This document shows, piece by piece, positions 1 through 6,575 of a stretch of 8,899 bases of DNA. The stretch lies in the NCBI GenBank assembly GCA_016202555.1, contig JACQOL010000073.1, positions 1 to 8,899 of the forward strand, in the 5' to 3' direction. Both the position numbers and the translations under genes were made by a program. Below the pieces are notes generated by a model. That model made no database searches. It was not told the origin of the DNA and saw only the letters and a list, made by a program, of their open reading frames with translations. This DNA is from Chloroflexota bacterium (GTDB taxonomy: Bacteria > Chloroflexota > Dehalococcoidia > Dehalococcoidales > UBA2162). Position 1 is the first letter of the stretch. Each line of letters opens with the position of its first letter.

Positions 1-26
1 GACAGGATAATAAAGAAGAGGCAGAA

Positions 27-299
27 ATGAGCATCAAGATAGAGATTCCTTCCTACTGGTTGCCTTTGACCAATAATCTGGCGGTAGTGGAAGTCAGCGG
101 CAGCACTGTTGGCGAGTGTCTAAACCACCTGGTTGAACAATTCTCTGGTATTGCTAAAATGTTGTTTGATAAAGATGGCAAATTATTCGGCGACCTTGGC
201 ATCTATGTTAATGGTGCCGATACCTACCCGCAAGGATTAGCCAAACCGGTTAAGGATGGTGACCGGCTCTACATACCATATATCATCGCCGGTGGATAG
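27..299 (+). CDS. MoaD/ThiS-family sulfur-carrier protein (ubiquitin-like beta-grasp)
   Basis: This 90-residue protein has the size and layout of the MoaD/ThiS family: small beta-grasp proteins whose C-terminal Gly-Gly is adenylated by an E1-like enzyme (MoeB/ThiF) and thiocarboxylated to donate sulfur, for molybdopterin/tungstopterin, thiamine or other products. The sequence shows the family's C-terminal pattern: KDGDRLYIPY at 76-85, then IIAGG, ending exactly in Gly89-Gly90. A VNG near residue 61 sits where MoaD proteins carry their 'vNg' strand. The ATG start is supported by AGAGG at 17-21, 5 nt upstream. It converges with tgt across a 30-bp gap that holds no visible terminator. Its partner enzyme is not in the window. 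The short sequence upstream of the Shine-Dalgarno could be the end of another gene, but the frame cannot be decided. Whether it is MoaD proper, ThiS or a carrier for a tungsten enzyme cannot be told, so no symbol is given. Confidence 0.85.
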   Translation: MSIKIEIPSYWLPLTNNLAVVEVSGSTVGECLNHLVEQFSGIAKMLFDKDGKLFGDLGIYVNGADTYPQGLAKPVKDGDRLYIPYIIAGG

Positions 300-329
300 A
301 GAAACAAAGAAAAGTAATTAAGTAAGACA

Positions 330-1508
330 TTAAAACCGCCGGGCTTGCCTTTTTGACCACTTTTGTTTTTGCCCTAACCTCGCCAGCTCATCGGACGGCT
401 GGTAGCTTGCCAGGAACTCATCCCGAAAAGTGCCGAACTTACCATTCCCTATGGCATCCCGTATGTCGTCTATTAGCTGACTAATGAAGGTCAAGTTATG
501 GATAGTGGCCAGTCGATAGGCTAATAGTTCCCGGCAGTTAAACAGGTGATGCAGATAAGCTGCCGAGAAGGTGCGGCAGGTGTAGCAAGAGCAATCCGGG
601 TCAACCGGTTGTTCCATCTGGCTAAAGGCAGCATTGTGAATATTTACCCGCCCCCGCCGGGTAAAGAGAGCCCCATTGCGGGCGACGCGGGTCGGCAGGA
701 CACAGTCAAACAGGTCAATTCCTCTGGCTACCCCTTCAACTATATCTTCGGGAGAGCCTACTCCCATCAGGTAGCGCGGTTTATTCTCCGGCAACATAGC
801 TGTCGTTTCTTCAATTACAGCCATGGTTTGTTTCTTCGGTTCGCCAAGGCTCAAGCCGCCGATAGCATAGCCAGGAAAGTCCAGTGAAGTGAGGTATTCG
901 ACAGACTGGCGGCGCAGTTCCGGGAAGACTCCACCCTGCACAATAGCATATAGCGCCTGGTCATTCCGTCTCTGAGCTTTTTGGCACCTCTCCGCCCACT
1001 GGTGGGTTCTCTCTACTGCCTTTTGCACCTTTTCCCGGCTTTCCCCGGGGGCCGGGCATTCATCCAGCACCATAATGATATCGGCGCCGATTGATTCCTG
1101 GTACTGGATAGCTAGTTCAGGAGTAATCCAATGCTCACTGCCGTCAATATGGGAACGGAAGATAACCCCCTCATCACTAACCCGGCATAGCCGGGCCAGG
1201 CTGAATATTTGATAGCCGCCGCTATCGGTAAGGATGGCTCCATCCCAGGAGATAAATCTATGGAGCCCCCCCATTTTTTCAATGGCGGGAATACCGGGTC
1301 GGAGGTAGAGGTGATAGCTGTTAGCCAGTACCATAGCTATCCCGATATCTTTAACTTCATCAGGGGTCAGTGTTTTGACAGAGCCCTGGCTGGCTACCGG
1401 CAGAAACACCGGTGTTGGCACTGTCCCGTGGGGGGTTATCAGTTCCCCGGCGCGGGCCCTAGTGTCAGGGCAGGTCTTTAACAAATGAAAGGTATTCGAA
1501 TTATTCAT
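330..1508 (-). CDS. tgt: tRNA-guanine transglycosylase (queuine tRNA-ribosyltransferase)
   Basis: Bacterial Tgt exchanges the guanine at wobble position 34 of tRNAs with GUN anticodons (Asp, Asn, His, Tyr) for preQ1, a step of queuosine synthesis in the cytoplasm. The protein is about 392 residues, slightly above the family's usual length of about 370-380. Numbered from the ATG at 1508, visible motifs are LTDSGGYQ (Asp95, the general acid/base position), DLFDCVLPTR (Asp268, the nucleophile position), PRYLMGVG at 244-251, and the zinc site Cys306, Cys308, Cys311 and His337 (CxCxxC then H 26 residues on, as in the family). The ATG was chosen because it is the only ATG near the family N-terminus. 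A TTG lies one codon upstream and a CTG three codons upstream, and the CTG is better spaced from a GGAGG. The gene lies downstream of ruvX on the same strand, about 75 bp away, so co-transcription is likely. No preQ1 synthesis gene is present here. Confidence 0.96.
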   Translation of the reverse strand: MNNSNTFHLLKTCPDTRARAGELITPHGTVPTPVFLPVASQGSVKTLTPDEVKDIGIAMVLANSYHLYLRPGIPAIEKMGGLHRFISWDGAILTDSGGYQIFSLARLCRVSDEGVIFRSHIDGSEHWITPELAIQYQESIGADIIMVLDECPAPGESREKVQKAVERTHQWAERCQKAQRRNDQALYAIVQGGVFPELRRQSVEYLTSLDFPGYAIGGLSLGEPKKQTMAVIEETTAMLPENKPRYLMGVGSPEDIVEGVARGIDLFDCVLPTRVARNGALFTRRGRVNIHNAAFSQMEQPVDPDCSCYTCRTFSAAYLHHLFNCRELLAYRLATIHNLTFISQLIDDIRDAIGNGKFGTFRDEFLASYQPSDELARLGQKQKWSKRQARRF

Positions 1509-1524
1509 CAACCCCAGTAAGTAT

Positions 1525-1529
1525 CCTCC
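1525..1529 (-). promoter_or_regulatory. Shine-Dalgarno GGAGG upstream of tgt, oddly placed
   Basis: Read on the minus strand, GGAGG ends 16 nt before the tgt ATG (1508) and 13 nt before the in-frame TTG (1511), both too far for normal use. It ends 7 nt before an in-frame CTG (1517-1515), the optimal distance. A stop codon (TAA) lies in frame just upstream of the GGAGG, so the start must fall in this short stretch. The site is seen directly; which start it serves is inference. Confidence 0.6.
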
Positions 1530-1583
1530 GTATTAAAGGGGTAAAGCACTCTGAGAATAGTCAGTATTCCGATAGAATGATTC

Positions 1584-2009
1584 TTATCTGTTTTCGGCTT
1601 CATCCAGATAGCTTTGCAGGATGAGAGCAGCAGCTATAGCGTCATCCCTGGTTTTTCCCCTGGACTTTTTAGTGCCGGCGGCTCGCATTAAGCGTTTTGC
1701 CGATACCGTGGTCAAACGCTCGTCACGGAACTCTACGGGAACTTCAGTAAGGCTGGATAACCGCTGAACAAAAGCCCTTACTTTTTCAGCTTGCTCACCG
1801 AGGCTACCGCTCATTAAGCGTGGTAAGCCGACGACAATTTGCCCGACCTGATTCTGGTTAATAATGGCAATAATTGCTTCTAGAGCTTGCTGCTCATCAT
1901 CGTTATCAATGATAGTCAGCGGGCTGGCTAATATGCCCATTGTATCGCTGAGAGCTACCCCAATCCGCTTATCCCCAATATCAAGTCCTAAGCGACGCGT
2001 GATAACCAT
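1584..2009 (-). CDS. ruvX: RuvX/YqgF-type Holliday-junction resolvase family protein
   Basis: This is a 141-residue member of the YqgF/RuvX family (RNase H-like fold), about the usual length. Family members are linked to pre-16S rRNA 5'-end processing and are also described as putative Holliday-junction resolvases; which applies here cannot be read from the sequence. Visible motifs are LGLDIGDKRIGVALSD with Asp10, VVGLPRLMSGS at 59-69, RDERLTT with Glu97, and a C-terminal DAIAAALIL with Asp123. Asp10, Glu97 and Asp123 would form the acidic metal-binding site. The ATG at 2009 begins only 2 nt after the alaS TAA (TAA-GG-ATG). No separate well-spaced Shine-Dalgarno is visible, so translation probably depends on coupling to alaS. 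tgt follows downstream on the same strand. Confidence 0.93.
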   Translation of the reverse strand: MVITRRLGLDIGDKRIGVALSDTMGILASPLTIIDNDDEQQALEAIIAIINQNQVGQIVVGLPRLMSGSLGEQAEKVRAFVQRLSSLTEVPVEFRDERLTTVSAKRLMRAAGTKKSRGKTRDDAIAAALILQSYLDEAENR

Positions 2010-2011
2010 CC

Positions 2012-4672
2012 TTATTCAGGCTGTTTTTCTGCGACATATTTCTTTACCTGTCCGAGGGCTTCATCTAATTTGTTCTTGTCCTTACCGCCAGCCTGAGCCA
2101 GTGTTGCCTTACCCCCTCCGCCACCCCCGGTTACTCTGGCCACCTGCTTGACTATTTCACCAGCATTATAGCCTTTAGCCACTAAATCGGGGGTTACTGC
2201 GGCCAGGAAAAGAGGCTTATCTTCATAAACTGTGCCCAGAACCAGCAACAGGCTCTTAATTTTCTCCCGAAGCAGGTCGCTCATTTCCCGCAAAGCCTCA
2301 ATCCGGGAAGGTGACACTCTGGCAACCAGTATCGTTACCCCGTTGATTACCTCTGCCTGATTTAGCAAAGATTCGGCTATTTTCCTGGATAGCTCTTTTT
2401 CCAAGGTTAGTGCTCGCTTGGTTTCGCTATCTAACTCAGTGACCAGTCCAGTTGCCCGGTCTAAGATAGCATCCGGTTTAGTGTTCAGGGTTTCGGCAAT
2501 CCTGGTTAAATCCGACAAACGCTGGCTGATATACTCCTCAGCCCCCCGGCCGGTAACCGCCTCAATACGGCGCAGTCCCGTTCCAATGCTGCTCTCGGCG
2601 ATAATCTGGAAAAAGCCGATTTCTCCGGTGGCTCTGATATGGGTACCGCCACACAGCTCGGCACTAATCGGGGGTTTCCCGATGCTGAGTACCCGAACCA
2701 CATCGCCGTATTTTTCATCAAAAAGGGCGGTAGCTCCTGCTTTGATTGCCTGCTGATAGGGAAGCTCTTCAGCGGATACCTTCAGGTCTTGGCGGATTCT
2801 CTGGTTAACAATACGCTGAACTTGGTCTATTTCCTCTTTGGTCAGGGCAACCAGATGGGAGAAATCAAATCTCAAACGGTCGGGAGCGACCAGCGAGCCT
2901 CTCTGCTGAATATGCTCGCCCAGCACCTGGCGCAAAGCCGACTGGAGTAAATGGGTCGCCGTGTGGTTGCGGGCAATATCAAGTCGCCTTTCCTTATTTA
3001 CCTCAGCCTCTACTTCATCACCAGTATTAAAGCTGCCTTCGGTAACCCGCCCCTGGTGTACAATAATACTTGGTGATATGCGAACAGTGTTGGTGACCGA
3101 AAAGCGTCCCTTAGTACCTCTTATCTCGCCGGTATCGCCTACCTGCCCCCCCATTTCGCCATAAAAAGGAGTCTCTTCCAGAATCAGGCTGGCTTCTTGA
3201 CCCTTTTTAGCCGTGCTGACGGTGTCATTATCAACCAGAATGTTGAGAGCAGTTGTTTTTTGACTCAGGCTGCTATAACCGGTGAAGGCAGTCTCCGCTA
3301 TGCTAAGTTTATTAGCCAGGTCGCCTTTCTCCGCCAGTTCAAACTTATGGCTGGCTCTGGCTTTCTCTCGTTGCTTCTCCATTTCCCTGGTAAAACCTTC
3401 TAAATCAACCGAGAAGCCTCGCTCGGCAGCAATCTCTTTGGTAAGTTCTACCGGGAAGCCGTAGGTATCATATAAGCGGAAAACACTATCGCCTGTAATT
3501 ACACCTTCTTGCTCAGTCTCCGGCTCATCCATAATATTTTCCAAAAGCTCCAGTCCGGTATTAAGTGTTTCGCTAAATCTTGCCTCTTCCTGCTCAACAA
3601 CCTTGAGAATAAAGTCCTCTTTTTGCTCCAGCTCAGGATAGATATGCTTCATCTGTTTGATAGTTGTCCCGGCTGTCTCTGCCAGGAAGGGTTTCTCCAG
3701 TCCTAATCTTTTACCGAATAAGGAAGCCCTGCGTAACAGTCGTCTGAGCACATAGCCCCGCCCCTCGTTACTGGGCATCAACCCGTCAGCTATCAGAAAA
3801 GCAATACCCCGGCTATGTTCAATGACCACTCGCATGGCATTATCGGTAACCTCATCGGCTCCATACTTTTTTTCGGTCAGACCAGAGATACACTTAAGTA
3901 AAGTGGTAAAGAGGTCGGTCTCATAGACCGAGGTTTTACCCTGCATGATGGCGGATGTCCTTTCCAGACCCATACCGGTATCAATATTCGGTTTGGGCAG
4001 TGGCGTGCGCCGCCCCTCTTTATCCTGGTTATACTGCGTAAAGACCAGATTCCAGATTTCGGAAAACCGTCCGCAACCACAGCCGGGGGCACAGGCAGCC
4101 TGCCGGCAACCAACTTCCTCACCAAAGTCATAGTGAATTTCACTGCAGGGTCCGCAGGGTCCGGAATCGCCGGCTGGTCCCCAGAAGTTATCCTTCTCAC
4201 CCAACCTCAGTATTCTTGCTTCGGGAACACCCACTTGCCGCCAGATGCGGAAAGCCTCGTCATCATCCAGAAAGACGGTTATCCGCAACCGTTCCTGGGG
4301 CAGTTTCAGGTGTTTGGTAACGAATTCCCAGGCCCAGCTAATCGCCTCTTGCTTAAAATAATCGCCGATGCTGAAATTGCCCAGCATCTCAAAAAAAGTA
4401 AGGTGGGTAGCGTCGCCGACCGATTCAATATCAGTCGCCCGAAAGCACTTCTGGCATGATGTCAGACGCGGACCGGGTGGCGTAGCTTCGCCCAGAAAGT
4501 AAGGTTTAAATTGCACCATCCCGGCGCTGGTCAGTAGCAATGTGGGGTCACCCTGAGGTATCAATGAAGAGCTGGGGATAATTTTATGCCCCTTGCTCTC
4601 GAAGAAGCCCAGGTATGCCTGCCGAAGTTGGTCGCTAGTCAGTATTAGTCCTGTTTCAGTAGCCATAATCAT
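2012..4672 (-). CDS. alaS: Alanyl-tRNA synthetase
   Basis: Class II aminoacyl-tRNA synthetase that charges tRNA-Ala and hydrolyses misacylated Ser/Gly-tRNA-Ala. At 886 residues it is full length with all expected parts: the aminoacylation core (FFESKGH at 23-29, TSAGMVQFKPYF at 48-59, GLERTS at 235-240), the tRNA-recognition region from about 260 to 460, the editing domain with zinc ligands His570/His574 (HTATH) and Cys674/His678 (CGGTH), and the C-Ala domain with a run of six glycines at 849-854 followed by AQAGGKD. A cysteine-rich insert (Cys189, 194, 198, 200) follows GPCGPC at 171-176. The start could be ATG 4672 or ATG 4666 two codons later. Neither has a Shine-Dalgarno, and a strong promoter abuts the first. 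The 3' end lies 2 bp from ruvX. A dedicated promoter suggests independent expression from holA. Confidence 0.98.
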   Translation of the reverse strand: MIMATETGLILTSDQLRQAYLGFFESKGHKIIPSSSLIPQGDPTLLLTSAGMVQFKPYFLGEATPPGPRLTSCQKCFRATDIESVGDATHLTFFEMLGNFSIGDYFKQEAISWAWEFVTKHLKLPQERLRITVFLDDDEAFRIWRQVGVPEARILRLGEKDNFWGPAGDSGPCGPCSEIHYDFGEEVGCRQAACAPGCGCGRFSEIWNLVFTQYNQDKEGRRTPLPKPNIDTGMGLERTSAIMQGKTSVYETDLFTTLLKCISGLTEKKYGADEVTDNAMRVVIEHSRGIAFLIADGLMPSNEGRGYVLRRLLRRASLFGKRLGLEKPFLAETAGTTIKQMKHIYPELEQKEDFILKVVEQEEARFSETLNTGLELLENIMDEPETEQEGVITGDSVFRLYDTYGFPVELTKEIAAERGFSVDLEGFTREMEKQREKARASHKFELAEKGDLANKLSIAETAFTGYSSLSQKTTALNILVDNDTVSTAKKGQEASLILEETPFYGEMGGQVGDTGEIRGTKGRFSVTNTVRISPSIIVHQGRVTEGSFNTGDEVEAEVNKERRLDIARNHTATHLLQSALRQVLGEHIQQRGSLVAPDRLRFDFSHLVALTKEEIDQVQRIVNQRIRQDLKVSAEELPYQQAIKAGATALFDEKYGDVVRVLSIGKPPISAELCGGTHIRATGEIGFFQIIAESSIGTGLRRIEAVTGRGAEEYISQRLSDLTRIAETLNTKPDAILDRATGLVTELDSETKRALTLEKELSRKIAESLLNQAEVINGVTILVARVSPSRIEALREMSDLLREKIKSLLLVLGTVYEDKPLFLAAVTPDLVAKGYNAGEIVKQVARVTGGGGGGKATLAQAGGKDKNKLDEALGQVKKYVAEKQPE

Positions 4673-4677
4673 CTAAG

Positions 4678-4706
4678 ATTTTAGTGTAAGCAGTATTCGC
4701 TGTCAA
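4678..4706 (-). promoter_or_regulatory. Sigma-70-type promoter of alaS, predicting a leaderless mRNA
   Basis: On the minus strand there is a perfect -35 TTGACA (4706-4701), a 17-bp spacer, and -10 TAAAAT (4683-4678, 5 of 6 consensus). Normal spacing puts the transcription start at about 4670-4672, that is, on the alaS ATG at 4672 itself. No Shine-Dalgarno lies between the promoter and either candidate ATG. The boxes are seen directly; promoter activity and the start point are inferred. Confidence 0.75.
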
Positions 4707-4771
4707 CGAAGTCATCTTGATTATCGCTCTTACCCAGGGGAAACTGCTCAGGTGATTTCCATTTGGGCGTA

Positions 4772-5866
4772 TCAGTGAGCTACCGCTATCTTGCCTGGCT
4801 GGCAGAGTTCAACCACCAGGATATTAAGGGCAAGTTCACCATCATATTTCCCGTTCTTAATCGAAAGGTCAGCCTCTAAAAGATGGTGATAGACTTCCTT
4901 AAGCCGCGGTAAAGAATAGCGCTTAGCCTGCTCTAATGTTTTACGTAAGGCAAACTCTGCGGATAAACCCAGCTTACTCTGAATCTCAGTTTGAGATTCC
5001 CCCTGATTTGTTAACTCTCTGGCTCTAAATATCAGCCGTACCTGCCGTGTTAGCATCGTCAGGAGATAGGCAGGGGCAGCTCCCCTTTGCACTAGCTGCT
5101 CTAATAGTTGTGTGGCTAGCTTCGTTTTGAACTCAACAATGGCGTCAACCATAGTAAAAACACTCATCTGCTGAGCGGAGCTTGTTACTATCTTAACATC
5201 CTCTTCCTCAATGCGGCGTCCGGCAGCAAAGAGCACCAGCTTGTTAATCTCGCTGCCCATAATCCACAGGTTGCTGCCAACGAATCTGACCAGTGAGTCG
5301 ACTGCCTGGGGAGATATCGTGCCGCCTTCTTCCTTGACACGCTGCTGCACCCACTGAGTCAGTTTGGCGCCTCTTAATGAAAGGAAAGACTTTACCACCG
5401 CCTTACCGGCAAGTGTCTTAAAAAGCGGATTATTACCGGCTATTTTATTTTCGATTAACACTAATATGGTAGTATCGGGTATCCGGGTAAGGCAGGAACC
5501 GAATAATTTATATTCCTCAAGCGATTTTGATTCAGCCAGTGAGGATGTCTTGCCTTCTGGAGAAGAACTGGCTGGCGACTGTCGGATAGTGCCATTGGTT
5601 GAGCGACTATTCCTGACTTTTGCCCGATGACTGGATTTGCCGCTAACATCAAAACGCTCTAAAAGCCCCCTGATAATGACCAATCGCCGTCCCATCAGGA
5701 AAGGGGCTGTTTCACATGCTATTTTTAATTGGTCCAGGGTAACTTGCTGACCATCAAGCGTAGTGGTGCTGACGGCTAAGATTAGCGACTCACCGCTCTC
5801 CTTTTTTATCTCTTCAAGCGATTGAGTAAGCGAGAAATCATCCTGACCGGATAAAATATATAACAA
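4772..5866 (-). CDS. holA: DNA polymerase III delta subunit (clamp-loader wrench)
   Basis: The delta subunit opens the beta sliding clamp within the clamp-loader complex during replication. The protein is 364 residues, slightly longer than the usual 330-345. It has the family architecture: N-terminal MLYILSGQDDFS at 1-12, LDQLKIACETAPFLMGRRLVII around 44-65, DTTILVLIENK at 131-141 followed by NNPLFK, a helical lid (AVDSLVRFVGSNLWIMGSEINKL region, 188-210), and a C-terminal collar with DAIVEFK at 241-247 and the IKNGKYDGELALNILVVELC region near 336-355. As expected for delta, no Walker A P-loop is seen. Residues 75-115 form a Ser/Lys/Arg-rich low-complexity linker that accounts for the extra length. 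The start is TTG at 5866, supported by AGGA 9 nt upstream and by the match of the residues that follow to the family's usual N-terminus. It precedes alaS by 99 bp on the same strand. Confidence 0.9.
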   Translation of the reverse strand: MLYILSGQDDFSLTQSLEEIKKESGESLILAVSTTTLDGQQVTLDQLKIACETAPFLMGRRLVIIRGLLERFDVSGKSSHRAKVRNSRSTNGTIRQSPASSSPEGKTSSLAESKSLEEYKLFGSCLTRIPDTTILVLIENKIAGNNPLFKTLAGKAVVKSFLSLRGAKLTQWVQQRVKEEGGTISPQAVDSLVRFVGSNLWIMGSEINKLVLFAAGRRIEEEDVKIVTSSAQQMSVFTMVDAIVEFKTKLATQLLEQLVQRGAAPAYLLTMLTRQVRLIFRARELTNQGESQTEIQSKLGLSAEFALRKTLEQAKRYSLPRLKEVYHHLLEADLSIKNGKYDGELALNILVVELCQPGKIAVAH

Positions 5867-5896
5867 AAGCTCACTTCCTATTGATAACTCTCTCTA

Positions 5897-5907
5897 ATTT
5901 TATCATA
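5897..5907 (-). promoter_or_regulatory. Candidate extended -10 promoter of holA
   Basis: The minus strand reads TATGATAAAAT, which matches the extended -10 pattern TRTGN followed by TAAAAT (5 of 6 of the -10 consensus). No good -35 hexamer is found at 15-19 bp, as is typical when an extended -10 is used. Transcription would start near 5890, giving a leader of about 24 nt that contains the AGGA before the TTG start. Activity is inferred. Confidence 0.45.
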
Positions 5908-5908
5908 C

Positions 5909-5922
5909 TAGATGATTATCTA
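5909..5922. repeat. 14-bp dyad next to the holA -10 element
   Basis: TAGAT and ATCTA flank the 4-base gap GATT, forming a perfect 5-bp inverted repeat immediately upstream of the candidate holA -10. The position suits a repressor or activator site, but a dyad this short in A/T-rich DNA can arise by chance. Confidence 0.3.
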
Positions 5923-5986
5923 ATAGGGGTTGTTTATTAACCTCATCCTCTCTTAGATAGTGGATACCCATTGACCTATTCAAAGC

Positions 5987-6014
5987 TTGACAAGTAGCAA
6001 TGGTATGTTATAAA
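5987..6014 (+). promoter_or_regulatory. Sigma-70-type promoter of the three-gene cassette
   Basis: A perfect -35 TTGACA (5987-5992) is separated by 16 bp from TATAAA (6009-6014), which matches the -10 consensus at 5 of 6 positions. The predicted transcription start is near 6021, giving a leader of roughly 54 nt before the ATG at 6075. A second, poorer TTGACC lies 16 bp upstream of the -35. The divergent arrangement with holA places both promoters in one intergenic region. Activity is inferred. Confidence 0.65.
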
Positions 6015-6044
6015 TGTTACAATAAATAATGAATAATGTTAAAA
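6005..6044 (+). repeat. Three short direct repeats ATGTTANAA over the cassette -10 and leader
   Basis: Copies lie at 6005-6013, 6014-6022 and 6036-6044. They differ only at the seventh base (T, C or A); the first two are directly adjacent and the third begins 22 bp after the second. The first two overlap the -10 box. They may be operator half-sites, but the region is A/T-rich and the repeats are short, so chance is a real alternative. Confidence 0.35.
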
Positions 6045-6074
6045 TTGTAAGTATTCGCAAAAGGACATAAAATA

Positions 6075-6575
6075 ATGCTTAGCTTGGATTCTGAGTTTTC
6101 TGTTCCGGGATTTAAGGTGACTGAAATAGGTTACAGAACTCTAGTCAGGGCCAGACTTGCCAATCTCCAAATAAATGTGACTAATGATGGACAAATGGCT
6201 CTTTACAAACTCAATGTGAGAACAGTCATAGAGTCGTATGTTGGACAGGATAAACCGATATTGTTTAATCAGCGAGATGCACAAATCATTGACCAGATTG
6301 CACCGAAAACCATGATGCCATTAACTTTTAAAATCAGCACAAGTTTCCCCGGGTTGGTCGCGGTCGCCGTCTATGTAACCGACAGTAATAATAATGCCGT
6401 AATGGCAAAACGGACAAATGAGAAGGCATACGAACAGTCGCCAGTTCGTTATTGGTTTTATGTAGTTGACGATATTTCTGTTGAAACTCTCCGGGCTATA
6501 AAAGCTTTAGTAGCACAAAAACGAAAAGATGCGGAAAAGCCAAAGACAAAGAGGCTGAAGGAGGCTAAAAAATGA
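6075..6575 (+). CDS. Uncharacterised cytoplasmic protein, predicted beta-sandwich plus lysine-rich tail
   Basis: I do not recognise this 166-residue protein. Residues 30-109 show the alternating pattern of an Ig-like/CARDB-type beta-sandwich: LQINVTNDGQ at 31-40, LNVRTVIES at 46-54, a turn region with IAPKTMMPLTFKI at 75-87, and GLVAVAVYVTDSNN at 93-106. The 'VTN-DG' followed later by 'aP-k...f' and 'D-NNNAV' is the kind of spacing seen in such domains. An aromatic stretch (RYWFYVVDD, 125-133) leads to a helix and a Lys/Arg-rich tail (148-166). No signal peptide or membrane segment is seen, which is unusual for this fold class and implies a cytoplasmic adaptor role (inference). The ATG is supported by AAAGGA ending 9 nt upstream. 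It is first in a three-gene operon and overlaps the next gene by 4 bp (ATGA). Confidence 0.8.
   Translation: MLSLDSEFSVPGFKVTEIGYRTLVRARLANLQINVTNDGQMALYKLNVRTVIESYVGQDKPILFNQRDAQIIDQIAPKTMMPLTFKISTSFPGLVAVAVYVTDSNNNAVMAKRTNEKAYEQSPVRYWFYVVDDISVETLRAIKALVAQKRKDAEKPKTKRLKEAKK

Larger units (their letters stand above)
5867..6074. other. Divergent intergenic region between holA and the three-gene cassette
   Basis: This A/T-rich 208-bp stretch is the longest in the window without a coding sequence. It holds the candidate holA promoter at its left end and the cassette promoter at its right. It also holds a 14-bp dyad (TAGAT, 4-nt gap, ATCTA; 5909-5922), three ATGTTANAA repeats (6005-6044), and an inverted repeat TTACAAT/ATTGTAA (6017-6023 and 6044-6050). 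No small ORF, tRNA or terminator with a U-tract was recognised. Confidence 0.7.

Noticed and set aside
546..887. Open frame of 113 codons on the + strand
   Set aside because: It lies wholly antisense to tgt, whose frame carries clear catalytic and zinc motifs; the + strand product shows no recognisable pattern.
1555..1569. Small hairpin GAATA/TATTC between ruvX and tgt as a terminator or attenuator
   Set aside because: The stem is only 5 bp with no U-tract, so it would not stop transcription; co-transcription of tgt is still more likely.
3877..4200. A 107-codon open frame on the - strand in another frame of alaS
   Set aside because: It overlaps the alaS catalytic domain in a different frame and its product is Pro/Arg-rich without domain character.
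2418..4459. Several + strand open frames of 60-112 codons
   Set aside because: All are antisense to alaS, which is intact over its full length with every expected motif; they are frame shadows.
5364..5652. Open frames on both strands inside the holA linker region
   Set aside because: holA is continuous here and the flanking delta-subunit motifs stay in frame; no sign of a frameshift or a nested gene.
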